Part shown: positions 10,083 through 21,270 of the stretch, one piece after another
How the letters are laid out: the number at the start of each line of letters is the position of its first letter
Numbering within the stretch: the stretch's first letter is position 1
The notes under the pieces: model-generated
The model's input: the letters and a program-made list of their open reading frames with translations, nothing else
What the model was told of the DNA's origin: nothing
The model's database searches: none
Origin: Pleurostoma richardsiae
Lineage: Eukaryota; Ascomycota; Sordariomycetes; Calosphaeriales; Pleurostomataceae
Length of the DNA stretch: 64,000 nt
NCBI GenBank assembly: GCA_030052745.1
Contig: JANBVO010000037.1
Span: 310,001 to 374,000 of the forward strand
Reading direction: 5' to 3'
Translations under genes and position numbers: made by a program

Positions 10083-11561
10083 ATGAACTGGTCTTTCCTC
10101 TTGGCCACGCTCTCCAGCGTAGTGACTTGCGCCGTAATCCAGCCGGGCAAAATCTCTTACGATGGATACAAAGTCGTCAGAGTGCCCGTTGGGACAGACG
10201 CCTCGAAGATCACAGACATCGTTTCCGAGCTGCAGTTGAAGACGTGGAAAGGCGCACCCCGAGCCGGCGCCTTTGCAGATATCGTTGTCCCGCCTTCGCA
10301 GGCTGCGGCGTTTGCAAACGCGATCAGTGGCATGGACGCAATCACCATGCACGAAAATTTGGGTCAATCTATTGCTGAGGAATCTGATTTCACTGCCTAC
10401 GCTTGTGAGTTCCGGAGCACGGGAGCTCATGGACGTCGCTGACGAAACCGTAGCGGGCTCTGCGAACGCGACCTGGTTCAACTCCTACCACGCCTATAGT
10501 GACCACCTGCAGTTCTTAAAGGATCTTCAGGCTTCTTATCCTTCTAACTCGGAAATTGTCACCTCAGGGAGCTCCCTGCAGGGAAACGCTATCACTGGAA
10601 TTCACATCTACGGAAGCGCTGGCAAGGGGTTGAAGCCTGCGGTTGTCTTCCACGGCACTGTCCATGCTCGCGAGTGGATCAGCACGATGGTATGCCACCA
10701 TAATTATTCTAGTAACTCTCATACTGACATTGTGAGGTCGTGGAATACATGGCCTACAACCTGCTTACCAACTATGGAGCCTCGAGTGAGGTTAAGAGCT
10801 TCGTCGACAAATACGACTTCTACATCTTCCCTGTCGTCAACCCCGACGGTAACTCACGAGTACATGACCTCATAATTATAGGTCCAAAACTTCTAACACC
10901 TAGACAGGCTTTCTCTATACGCAGTCCAGCGACCGCATGTGGCGCAAGAACCGTCAGAGTACTTCGGGCAGCTCATGCCTCGGCCACGACATCAACCGTA
11001 ACTGGCCCTACATGTGGTCAGTGAGCGGCGGGGCCTCCACCAGCCCGTGTGCCGAAGACTTCAAAGGATCTTCCCAGGGAGATGCGCCCGAGACACAGGC
11101 ACTATCTTCGTACCTACAGAAGATTAAGGACGCTCAGGGGCTGAAACTGTATATCGACTACCACTCCTACTCGCAGCTCTTCATGACACGTAAGTCTCTC
11201 CGCTCGTCATGAAGCTCTGCACTTTGAGATTTTAATATACCTTTCTCTAGCCTATGGTTACTCCTGCACTGTCGTCTCGGCGAAGAATACGGAACTGCAG
11301 GCCCTCGCAAAGGGTGCGGTGGCTGCTATCAAGGCTGTCCATGGCGTGTCGTTTGATTACGGCCCGATCTGCACAACAATCTACAAGGCGACCGGCAGCA
11401 GTGTCGACTATGTCAGTGATGTTGTGAAGACAGACTACACTTTCACTTCTGAGCTTCGCGATACTGGAAACTACGGCTTCGTCCTCCCTGCGTCGCAGAT
11501 CCTGCCCAGTGGTGAAGAGGCATATGCTGGTGTCAGATATTTGTTACTGAACATGAAGTAG
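10083..11561 (+). CDS. Secreted zinc metallocarboxypeptidase (M14A, carboxypeptidase A-like)
   Basis: Five exons (10083-10404, 10454-10689, 10737-10848, 10908-11189, 11251-11561) give 420 residues. A signal peptide ([18 protein letters not shown]) is followed by an activation propeptide to about residue 105 and then the catalytic domain. Zinc ligands are His178 and Glu181 (HAREW) and His309 ([10 protein letters not shown]). The substrate-binding GHDINRNW segment and the catalytic Glu385 (TSELRDTG) are present. The enzyme removes C-terminal, usually hydrophobic or aromatic, residues from peptides outside the cell and needs propeptide removal to become active. All introns are short GT-AG introns whose phases restore one frame. 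Length and motif spacing match fungal carboxypeptidase A homologues, and nothing looks broken. Confidence 0.93.
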
Positions 11562-11754
11562 TGACACCTGTGTCTTTATGTTATTTGCCTTTGCCGGTTA
11601 GACGTGCAATCAGAGGAGGCGGAGTTTCTAGGGAGCGAAGAGAAGTATGATAGCCACACGCTGGGGACTGAGCGATACACAGCTTTGTAGAGCGACGGAA
11701 GCTTGAAATAAAGAGCCTGAAATAAACCAAATAATACAGATCCTTTTCCTGACT

Positions 11755-13877
11755 TCATGACCTTAGAAACCTTAGCCTTCCTTCTACGTCCTCAGCGAAC
11801 CTCGCCCTCATCGTACTAGACAGCTCTTCTAGCTTTTCAGCGGTCTCGGGCCGCCTTATCTCGAGCTCCTCCGGGGTCCATCCCTCAATGCCATGAACCA
11901 GAAACGCAATGACCGACATCTTGAGAAGCGGCTGTCCCCTCGTGAGCAAGATGGAAATGACCAGAAGCATCGCCACCAGGACCGTCTCGGTCAGTGGCAG
12001 AATCAGCCACGGCCATCTGACGTGGATATACGTCTCGGTAATAAATGCCGTTCCCGAGAACATACTGGCGTTTGTATTGTCGCCAGTAGCGTTGCTGCGA
12101 ATCTGATGTGTCAGGGTGTCAGCCAGATCGGCCGTGGACTTCGCAATGTCAGCGGTGAAGAGGAAGTACGACAGATCCAAAGAGTCGTTGTCGAAGTTAC
12201 TCCCGGCATGCGGGTACATGTCCTCAATAAGCCTGTCCCCCAGCAGCTGACCGACATAGCTGAACAGGTGGAGGTCGACGTTGTTTGTGATGTTGTAGGT
12301 GGTGCCCGTGGACGGTGCCATGTACTGGTTGTATGATTCGGTTGTGCCGGCCACGTCAGTGGTCACATTTGTGTAGACGAGCGCCTCGGAGGTGATGGGA
12401 CCCGCCTCGATCCCAGCAGGGGTAGCGGTCAGGTTGTGATATGTCCTGGCACACCAGTACCATGCACTGTAGTAGGAGTGGGTTGGCGGTGGCGTTTCTT
12501 GCTCTGATCCCATCTCATCCACGCCGCTGACCACCTTCACAGTGTACAATGCAGCACCGCCATAACTGCCAGAGCCCATCGACCGGAAGAACATCGTTGG
12601 TGCACTTGTCGCGCCAAGCTGATACGCGTAAGACATGGTGAATGGGCGGTCGGGGTCGTCGTATTGGATAGGCACGTTGGATGGGAACGTGTAATTGCAC
12701 GTCAACAAGTAGCTGGTGTCTCCAGAGCAGTTTGTCTTTACGACATCTGTCATGTTCCGAAACTCTCCGCAGACTCCTAGAGTCGTGAATGGTTCCCAGG
12801 AGCATCTGGCACCGGGGCAGCTGTACATTGGCTGAAACACGGATCCTGCTATTCCATCGATGATCGATGACTGAAGCTTGAAGAGGTCGGGATTGAACAT
12901 GGTAGCAAAGTCGGTACCTGAAATTAATCGTCAGCACAAGCATTGATTAGCGGACAAAGAGCGCGGAATCGGGAATTCCAAGTCCAGGGATGTCGGGTTT
13001 GCACACTTCCTGTCACTTCATTAGTGTCCTGTAGGTACGCCTTCGACGAGTAACTAGTCGAGATTCCAACCCCAGCCGTCACATTCGTGAGCTTAGTCTC
13101 CCTCTGCGGAAAGCCCAAGATCTGCTGTGCGGCGGGATCTATGCCCAGTGCAATGAGCGAAACCACCGCTAAGGCTCCAGCCATGAGAGCATTTGCCCGA
13201 ACTGTCAACAGAAGCATGAAGGAGCCCCAGGGCCCCCGAGAAGCGTCGTCGAGGGCTTGGAGGTGGCTGAGTCGGTTCGGTCGAAGATGGAAGTGGCGCC
13301 ACTTGAGTTGGCTGATGCAGCTCGCTACCGGGACCATCATAGCTGTCCTCCCCAATGTCGTGAAGACGGATATGAGGGAATTAGGCTGAATCCACAGCGG
13401 CCATGACTCTAGTGGGTGATTGTTGGCCTTGAAGAGCACCACCAAAATGAGGAGCATACTGGCCATGCTGAGGATGGTTGCAGCAATCTCCCACCACCAC
13501 CACCATGAAATCACTTTCTGGCGTGCTTGATTTCTCCCAGTATCTCTCGTTTGGCTGGCGTCGGGCTCCTTGTTCCTTGCCGATGGAGAAGCCTGTCGAC
13601 TTTCCGAGGCAGGATGATGAAGAGACAGGTCGGCGACCGATGCCGGGAACCCCGTGAAGTCTGGTATCCGGGTCTCGCCAGAGAATCGCTCATGTTGTGG
13701 TTCTCCATCACTGGCAGAAATGGGGGATACTGGATCGAAGGCGGTGACGTGTTGATCGTGTGAGCTCGGATCCTGATAAGGTGGAGGGCTCTGCTCAGAT
13801 TCGGGCAGTCGAGGCCCTAGTAAGAGAGACTGCTCCAATGAGCTCACGGCTTCCTGTGATCGAGACCGGCTATTCAT
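11755..13877 (-). CDS. DUF3176 family integral membrane protein
   Basis: Two exons (13877-13007 and 12917-11755) give 677 residues. Residues 1 to about 110 are a disordered Ser/Pro-rich cytosolic tail. DUF3176 follows: a run of Trp before the first membrane segment (ILSMASMLLILVVLF), the SQLKW motif, and the hallmark DDASRGPWGS, then further membrane segments. The C-terminal half is an outer domain with many N-x-S/T sequons and paired cysteines (SCPGARCSW), closed by a last membrane helix (LILPLTETVLVAMLLVISILL). The function is unknown; these proteins are fungus-specific and multicopy. The intron donor (gtgtgc) is weak. I chose it because it alone joins the two frames in phase and gives NEVTGS-TDFATMF, so the junction is the least certain part. 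It lies tail-to-tail with the carboxypeptidase gene, 193 bp apart. Confidence 0.82.
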
Positions 13878-14339
13878 TGTAAATATAACAAGGATCGGCC
13901 ACGTCAGGACTGGATCGAGTCAAAGGGGTGGAAGGGGATGTGAGTCGTTTATATCCTCAGAGCGCACAGCCTTGCGATACCGTGTATCGTGGGATGTCGC
14001 ATGCTGCTCGACCAAGCCGCCGCGCTTATGCTGGGGGCCGGAACTCATTATCCAGTCATAGAAGACACTAGGAGTATTGTGCTGCCGGAAGGAGGCCACT
14101 CCTATCATAAGACGGCTTCGCCAGCCACGGCCGTGCCACTGAAGGATTCATGTTGTGTTACCCAAGAGACGCACAGCGAATCCTGTCGGTTACGATTCGC
14201 TACGATTTGATTGGTGCATCTGTCTCGAATGCGAGTTGTGATCCTGATATCCAGACACGTTGTGCTATTAGAATGAGATGTTGTCTTATTGTTAAGCCAA
14301 CAGTTTAATCAAGCCGTTAGGTCTTTATATTTACCGAGA
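13878..14339. other. Upstream region of the DUF3176 gene
   Basis: There is no gene. This is the promoter side of the minus-strand DUF3176 gene. Bases 14200-14345 are noticeably AT-rich compared with the neighbouring coding DNA. Confidence 0.5.
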
Positions 14340-15005
14340 TGTGTTTTCGGATTGCTATCGCTTCATCTCGTTCCACGATGAATGTCGTCTGTTCTGATAT
14401 CGTCGCCATCAATGTGCTGAGGCACTACAGGCTGGGAGATTACAGCCTATACCTGATGGGCCGCGCGAGTCTCGATGCGAGGTGCAGCCTTAACGATACG
14501 ATACTGACTAAGGCCAGAAAGGCTCGCTCCAGGCCTCGAGTCGGCTTCAATTTGGCATTAGAGAAGAGGCTCCAGATGTTAGGGAAGACGTCCCTTGGCC
14601 AGGAATCTCTGCCCCCCATTTCCATTATCGCCGAAAGGGATGTGGGAACACGCTGTCAACAAGCTCCCGGATCCGCCGCGACAGATTGGCCCGGATCATG
14701 CAAAAGGGGTCGACTACGGCAGCAGCTTTTACGAAGATGAATACTGCGAAGGCAAGAGCCGACCGATTATGGACCCCTAGGGTAAGGTGATGGTTACGGG
14801 TTTGAAGTCTAAACACATCCGCTAGGCCAGTTTGCACAGGGATCAGCTCATGAATGAGGAGCATCAGAAGCGTATTGCGTTGCGAGTCTTGGCTGCATTC
14901 TTCTCGGGAAGCTTCGACCTGTTGGCTACCCACACGCGTTCTAGATGACACTGGCATATGAATACATCGGGCCCGAGCGAACCTACCTATTATCCACTTT
15001 CTCAC
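14340..15005 (-). pseudogene. Possible decayed DUF3176 gene fragment
   Basis: On the minus strand two short frames, offset from each other, resemble successive parts of DUF3176. The first (15005-14625) has a hydrophobic NTLLMLLIHELIPVQ segment, then a stretch ending SALAFAVFIFVKAAAVV. This mimics the intact neighbour's pattern around SLISVFTTLGRTAMMVPVA. The second (14625-14440) ends LERAFLALVSIVSLRLHLA, similar to the neighbour's ALAVVSLIALGIDP stage. At least one frame change and several stops separate and follow them, and the SQLKW and SRGPWGS hallmarks are not readable. It lies just upstream of the intact gene in the same orientation, as an old tandem duplicate would. The likeness was judged by eye and is weak. 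Confidence 0.35.
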
Positions 15006-16632
15006 TGAAAGTTCGTCTTAGACGAACATTGCGTTGTAACATAGAGATATTCATTTCCTAAAAGCGTTCTCAAGTGCCCCTTTATAGCAGCTGAGGTTAC
15101 TCGAGCATGTCGTTGAGGAGGGTCAAACTTGATCGTATTACTACGATACTGCGATGTGCTATTTTGGTATCGATCATCACCGCCAAGATCCGCGGAACTG
15201 CTAATGTCCAACAACGTCGAAGGTTACGAAGCCGCAAAGATGGCCACATCATCACCTACCGCAAGAGACAAAGTCGTCCGCGTCGTCAAAGGACGCCGAG
15301 GCCGTGCAACAGACGTCGGCTCTTGGCGTTTGACAGCCTGAGCTAATGCAGCGACGATCCCTTGGCGTGGGAAGAGATCTGAGTATCTACCGAGGCTTCT
15401 TCCGAAGCATTGCCCCTATTCACCCAGATCGTCTAGATGGGCAACGAAGCTCCCCGATTCGTGCTTGTCGCTGAGACGGTGTCAAGGGTCAAGCGCCTGT
15501 GTTCCTCTTCCGGCCGTGAAGTTTCATCCCTCCTATCAGTCCAGGGGAGTGTAGCCAGGGGGGTTAGACTTGTTCACGGTTGACGAACCCGACCAAAAAG
15601 CTTCGAGCATGTTCCCTGCAGCGGAATGCTTCCCGGCGCCTGATACTTCGCCGCATGCGTGGGGGTCACTAGCACGCTACGGGCGGCAGTGCCATGGATC
15701 CTTCATTGCTGTCTGCGAGCACGAAGTATATCAAGGCGAGCCGCGTCATCAATAGCCCCGCGATGGGCGCCTCTAGCGACGAGATTCGACGAGATTGCTA
15801 CTCCGACTAGATACCACAAAGGAGCTTGAGGACAGCCGCCGCTGCACAGCATGCGTATGCCTCCCGTAGCGTTGCGGTCTGCCCGTCTATTTCCGTGCTC
15901 AATGCACAAAGCGCACAACAACAGCAGCATTGTTTCATTGGGTTCGACCCCTTGGTTCCGGCAGTGGGTCTTTCACAAAGTTTTCCTTTGATGAGACGGT
16001 CAGAACCCGGTGCCGGTGGAGCTTCTTGACGCGCTGGACCTCTTGGCAGCAAGACCCTCGACAAAACAACCTCCGGAACCCACCACTCCCAAACTCGGCG
16101 AGCACCTTGGCAGCTGGCTGCGTGCGAACATGGCACCGGAATGGCAAATCAACGTTGCCGCACGATGGAGAACTGTGGACGGCAGAAACGAAAATGCGGT
16201 CTCTTGCTCGTGAAGGTCGAGTTGTCGAGGCTCCGGCCCGGGTCTCAGTGTTTCGTACGGGTGGCTGAGGTGCCCGGCGTATCTCTTGGCAGATACCGAT
16301 CGTCACCTTGGGCTGCCAAGCGAAATGCCCTGCGATATCTTCGCTGGATGAAATTCGACGACACCTAAAGGAGCGTGGCTTGGGCAGCAGTGATAAACGC
16401 TGGGCGGCCCACCTCGCCATTCCTCCAGCGGGTTCTTGTCGTCGTACGCTGGATCGTCCTCATTCCGCGAGTGAGCTTTCTTTTCTTGCCATCCTCCCTA
16501 TCGTATTTAGTTCTCTCTATTCCTGGGTGTTTTCAGAACGGTGCTCTTATACGCGATAGACTAGACGGTGGGCGGCGTCGCTGTTCTTTTCATTTGATTC
16601 TTTCCCTCGTTTCCCTATTCTTATTCTCCGCC
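15006..16632. other. Spacer upstream of the C4-dicarboxylate transporter
   Basis: I see no gene. Frames of up to about 160 codons exist on both strands between 15.8 and 16.4 kb, but they overlap one another and look like noise. From about 16480 to 16630 the + strand is pyrimidine-rich and ends in a strong ccgccATGg context, marking the leader of the transporter gene. Confidence 0.45.
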
Positions 16633-17964
16633 ATGGACGCATCACAGAGCCCGCCGCGGCTTTCCAGCGGATACGGGCTTGGGCACTTCCGCAACGACTC
16701 GAGCGAGACCCGAGTAGAAACTCCAGCGGCATCTCGACCGAACACATCCGACGGCTTCGTCGAGGAGAAGAGGCACACGATGTTGTCAAGAGCTGGGTTG
16801 AAAGATGGACAGGATGAGGAGAGCCAACACCACCATGTGGACATCAACGACACCAACCGGCCAAAGCTTCCCTTCAAGCAAAGGCTGCATCACTTCACAT
16901 GGGCCTGGTTCACTCTCATTATGAGCACGGGGGGCCTCTCACTCCTCATCTTTGCCCAGCCGCACCAATTCCCAGGACTACGGCAGATCGGACTGTTCTT
17001 CTACATCGTCACTATCATCCTGTTCACCCTCGTTGTTTCCGCCATGATCGCCAGGTTCTTCTTCAACCCGGGCGACCTGAAAAAGTCTTTGACCCATCCA
17101 CGGGAGGGCTTCTTCTTCCCCGCCTTCTTCCTCTCCATGGCCACGCTCATCACGAGCACCCAGCGCTACGCGATCCCCGCCAATGACACGGCGCTCGTGT
17201 GGGCGATCCAGGTCGCCTTCTGGGGGTACGTGGTCCTGACCATCATGCTGGCGATCGGCCAGTACAGCTACGTCTTCGCGGCGCACTCCTTCGGCTTGCA
17301 GACCATGATGCCGACCTGGATCCTGCCGATCTTCCCGATCATGCTAGCGGGCACGATCGCCTCCGTCATTGCCGACACACAGCCTGATATCTCTGCCGTC
17401 CCCATAATCATCGGCGGTCTCACTTGCCAGGGTCTCGGCATGTCGGTCTCCTTCATGATGTACGCGCACATGGTCGGCCGCCTGATGCAGTCCGGCCTGC
17501 CCAACCGCGAGCACCGCCCAGGCCTGTTCATGAACGTCGGCCCGCCGTCCTTCACGGCCCTCGCCCTCGTCGGCATGGCGAACGGGCTGCCCGACCGCTT
17601 CGACGCCGACCTCAACGGGGTCGTGGACGTCGCCATCATCCGGATCATGGCGGTCGTCGCCGGCACGTTCCTCTGGGCGCTGGCCTTCTGGTGGTTCGGC
17701 ATCGCCGTGATAGCCGTGGTGTGCAGCCGGCCCAAGTACTTCCACCTCGGCTTCTGGGCCATGGTCTTCCCCAACACGGGCTTCATCCTTGCGACCATCT
17801 CGCTCGGGAACGCATACAAGAGCGATAGTGTGTTGTGGGTTGCAACGGCCATGTCGATACTGCTATTCGTCACATACTGCAGCGTGTTGTACCTGCATGT
17901 CCGTGCCGTGATCGTCCAGGATATTATGTATCCCGGGAGAGACGAAGACGTGGAGGATCATTGA
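16633..17964 (+). CDS. Malic acid / C4-dicarboxylate transporter, TDT (Mae1) family
   Basis: The intronless frame gives 443 residues from an ATG in good context. The frame is open 86 codons further upstream, but that part is pyrimidine-rich leader. Residues 1 to about 80 are a hydrophilic tail. KQRLHHFTWAWFTLIMSTGG begins the voltage-dependent-anion-channel/TDT fold, which continues as about ten membrane segments to residue 430. HFTWAWFTxxMxTGG is the signature of fungal Mae1-type permeases, which import malate and other C4 dicarboxylates across the plasma membrane. The related Ssu1 sulfite pumps share the fold, so sulfite efflux is the main alternative. The end of the protein is short and acidic (GRDEDVEDH). 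It is divergent from the DUF3176 gene about 2.7 kb away. Confidence 0.88.
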   Translation: MDASQSPPRLSSGYGLGHFRNDSSETRVETPAASRPNTSDGFVEEKRHTMLSRAGLKDGQDEESQHHHVDINDTNRPKLPFKQRLHHFTWAWFTLIMSTGGLSLLIFAQPHQFPGLRQIGLFFYIVTIILFTLVVSAMIARFFFNPGDLKKSLTHPREGFFFPAFFLSMATLITSTQRYAIPANDTALVWAIQVAFWGYVVLTIMLAIGQYSYVFAAHSFGLQTMMPTWILPIFPIMLAGTIASVIADTQPDISAVPIIIGGLTCQGLGMSVSFMMYAHMVGRLMQSGLPNREHRPGLFMNVGPPSFTALALVGMANGLPDRFDADLNGVVDVAIIRIMAVVAGTFLWALAFWWFGIAVIAVVCSRPKYFHLGFWAMVFPNTGFILATISLGNAYKSDSVLWVATAMSILLFVTYCSVLYLHVRAVIVQDIMYPGRDEDVEDH

Positions 17965-18489
17965 GGTGAAGACGCGGCCAAACATGCCGTGCTAGTCGAT
18001 AACGGCATCCTCTCCAATCTCCTAGCTTCTCCTCGCCCGATCATTTCCTACCCGTTGTCATCCGGGCTTATATTGTTTTCTGCTTACAGCCGGCCAAACA
18101 CTTCCCCTCATTTCAGCGACAATACGGAATACACTGGGTATCGCATTCTCTGGGTATACATAGAGCGCAGGTATAGACACTATAGACTGTCGTTTCCTTA
18201 TATGGTGTCACTCTAGAGGTTAGAGGCAGTGATGGAGGTATGGGACTTTCTTCTGATTACGTCTATGGCTTGTTATTATTTCTCCCGGGTCTAGTTGGCT
18301 ATGTATACAGGCCGACCTATCCTTCACCACTTTCCTATCCAGTCATAGTATATCTAATCATCTAAATATGTTCAGAGAAGATCAAGTTCAATATGTATGG
18401 GCCCGTCAAGAAGGTCTCTCCCCCTGATTCAGGACTTATACTGAACCTTTTGTGCAAGACAGGGCCTATTCTGTATATCCATTCCCTTG
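17965..18489. other. Convergent 3' spacer
   Basis: This AT-richer stretch lies between two convergent genes, the transporter and the Rds1-like gene. It holds their 3' UTRs and no gene that I can support. Confidence 0.55.
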
Positions 18490-19584
18490 TTAGAGTAGCG
18501 CTGTTCCAAGCGCGACAGGCTGCTCCAGCATGATACCAGGGCCAGCGACGACGGTCTCCTTCGTCGGCGCTCCCGGGGTGTCGGCAATGACAGCCACGAT
18601 GACACCCTTGGTCTCGAAGTCGGCCGGGATAGTGACGTTGATCTTCTCCTCCGGCCACTTCGCCGTCTCGATGGGCACGCTGATGTTGGCCACGCCGTGG
18701 AAGAAGACAGCGTAGTACTGCTTCGAGCACGAGAACTTGGGCTGGTTCGTGGCGTCCGTGAAGGCCAGGGTGATGGTCGACCCGGGCGTCAGCGACGTGG
18801 TCCCCTCCGCGGCGCTCAGCGCGGGCAGCTTCTGGCGCGGGTGCGGGTACTCCGGGTTAGCCTTGGGGCACGACCCGGCCACGATGAACGAGTTGGTGGT
18901 GTCGAGGATCTGGTTGGCGTAGGGGAACACGGTATCGGACGGCCCGGCGAAGGGGTCCGTCTTCCAGATGTCCAGCAACGTCCAGGTCTCGTGGCGCGTC
19001 TCCGTCTCGGCGATGGCCAGCATGGCGCCCTTGGCCATGTCGATCTTGGCCTGCTGCACGAGGCCGGTCAGGAAGGCCATGCTGGAGATCTCCAGGACGG
19101 TCGTGATGGCGAGGAAGCTGGTGGGGTCGTAGAACGGGAACTCGTACTTGCACGGCCCGGGCTTGACCGACGTCGGCGAGATCTGGTTCTGGAAGATGCG
19201 CAGGTGGCCGTTCTCGTTGTTGCGGATCTCCATGATGCGCTGGTATGTCGTGTTGGGGTAGCCGGCGTCGGCAAAGGACGAGGCGTTGAAGGCCTCGACG
19301 CCCTGCTGGTAGAAGGAGTAGATGATCCACTCGGCCGACAGCAGGTTCTGCCACGTCTCGTCATCGGGTCCTGGCGGCCCTTTCTTCGTCGGCAGGATCG
19401 GATCCGTGAGGTTACCAGGGAAGACGGGCTCGACGCCGGAGTACGAGCTGTACAGGGGCGACTCACCGGGGACGGGCCCGTAGTTCGGATCGGCGGCCTT
19501 CTGAGCTTCTGATACCGGCGCGGCAGATGCTCTAGACGATAGCGCCGCCAGCAGGGAGGTGAAGAGAAGTGCACAACGAGCCAT
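18490..19584 (-). CDS. Rds1-like secreted protein with ferritin-like domain
   Basis: The intronless frame gives 364 residues from MARCALLFTSLLAALSSRASA, a clear signal peptide. The frame is open further upstream without that logic, so I chose this start. The core from about residue 60 to 240 is the ferritin-like fold of the fungal Rds1 (stress-response) group, visible in LLSAEWIIYSFYQQGVEAF, RIMEIRNNENGHLRIFQ and AIAETETRHETW. Its Glu and His residues sit where ferritin-like proteins carry metal ligands. A C-terminal beta-rich part follows, including SKQYYAVFFHG. N-x-S/T sequons indicate a glycosylated extracellular or wall protein. In fission yeast rds1 is induced by stress and nutrient change; the biochemical activity is unknown. 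No key residue is obviously missing. Confidence 0.85.
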   Translation of the reverse strand: MARCALLFTSLLAALSSRASAAPVSEAQKAADPNYGPVPGESPLYSSYSGVEPVFPGNLTDPILPTKKGPPGPDDETWQNLLSAEWIIYSFYQQGVEAFNASSFADAGYPNTTYQRIMEIRNNENGHLRIFQNQISPTSVKPGPCKYEFPFYDPTSFLAITTVLEISSMAFLTGLVQQAKIDMAKGAMLAIAETETRHETWTLLDIWKTDPFAGPSDTVFPYANQILDTTNSFIVAGSCPKANPEYPHPRQKLPALSAAEGTTSLTPGSTITLAFTDATNQPKFSCSKQYYAVFFHGVANISVPIETAKWPEEKINVTIPADFETKGVIVAVIADTPGAPTKETVVAGPGIMLEQPVALGTALL

Positions 19585-21270
19585 CTTGGACAGGGAGTCG
19601 AGTCTGGAGAGGCCAGGGAGCGGTTGGCTAGAGGTGATGGTCAGTAGCAGGGAGCGGGCCGGGCCCTTCGCGCAGTTATATCTGAACCGCTCGCCCTCCT
19701 CCACCTTCCCATCTCCTCTCGGAATCATGTGAAGAGCAGATGGCTGGGCCAAGCATCATCTCCCGGTGACATCACAGGCCAATGAGAAGGCGCAGGATCT
19801 CTCGTACAAGGAAGCTCAGCTGGCGTTTATTTGGCCGGATCGCTGATCCCATTGAGACCGGTCTCATCCACGGCCTTGGTATCGAGTAGAATCGACATTG
19901 CGTCCTCCACTTCTCACGGGCGTACAGCCAGGGACAGCTGAGCTGGGCTCCCGCACGGGCTCTTCGGAGAGCAGGCTAATGCACGCAAAGCCCCCAAGGC
20001 TCGACCTACCGGCGCAGGGCCGATCTCAGGCGGCGGATCACTGCCGATCACCCCGATGAGGCTGGCTTGGCAGGGAAGACAGGCCGAGATGCTCAAGAGG
20101 GAACCGAGCGTGCATCTTCTGCCATTGTCGTGAACCTCGCAGTGCGTCGCACCGCCGACTGTCCCACCAACGCCTTGATTTGTGAATACAGTTCTTCGCG
20201 ACAATGACAGTCTCCTCCACCCCATTGTTCCCAGAAATCAAGCTTCCGGAGAGGCCGGCCCATCCTAGCGTTGGCCGGCGCAGCCTCCCCCGATGCAGCC
20301 AGCAGATCGTTTGTGGACTCCCGCAGCCACGGATTTAGACCCGGCTATTGCCTGGCCTAATCGGGGAGACGCTACAGCAAATGGTTCCTAAAGTGGATGA
20401 CCAGGCGCCTGGAAACGGGGAGCATGTCTCACTGAATCCCAATAGCCGGGTCCCCTGTCTCACGCCAATCACGCGGGGGGTCAGACATCAACGGCGCCCA
20501 GATCAGTCTCTTAGCTCGGGGTGTTTTCAAGGCAGATTAGCGTGATCGTCCCAGGCTCCTGGGCCCCCTTGCTTTTCAGCGTAATTAGTTCACGGCTGCT
20601 TGAAGGTGACGTTATGCAGCCATGTTTCTCGCTCGGTAATGAGCTTTGGAAGGGAGACTCGTCGCCGGCTATTGCCTACAGTACTCGGAAATTCCGGCAC
20701 TTCCTAGTTCCTTGACGGGTAATTCATTTTGGGTGAGACGGTGAGAAAACAATGGCAACGAGAGCAACGTAAAAGAGGAAGGGAAAAAAGAAGAGTCTAT
20801 ACGAGGCGGTTTCGAACTGAGGGCAAAAAGAACCGCTCTGCACGACCGGAAAAGTCTTAGTTTTTCCTCTCTGGAAGGCAACACTATACAGTGCCGCACT
20901 ACGTGGTTCTTATGGTCCTGCTCCATTGGGATTTTGCTCCCTTTTGGACCTGATACGGAAAGGTTGAGGGCTGAAGTTGGTATGAAGGTGACGCATGGCC
21001 GACGCGCCTCAATTCCGTCCTTACTACACGCACTCCATCAAGGCCTGCGAGACCCCAAGCAGCGGTATCTGTACTGTTCAAGGAAGCCTGCCCGTCAAAC
21101 ATATGAGCCGAATGAGAGCGTAAGCACGAGATTTTAGGAAATACAGCAGTAACTGGTAGGTAAAGTCCATGACCGCGAGCACCGAGAAGTGAGCTGCACT
21201 CGCACTCCCTTAGCTTCACCAAGACAATGCCGCGATGACAAGAGTACCTAGGTAACAAATGTCACATACA
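19585..21270. other. Spacer between Rds1-like and phospholipase C genes
   Basis: I see no gene in 1.7 kb. The left part is the promoter of the Rds1-like gene and the right part is the 3' side of the phospholipase C gene. The small frames here have no recognisable likeness. Confidence 0.45.

Noticed and set aside
15935-15965. GGGTTCGACCC, resembling a tRNA T arm
   Set aside because: No D arm, anticodon stem or matching acceptor stem is present at the right distances.
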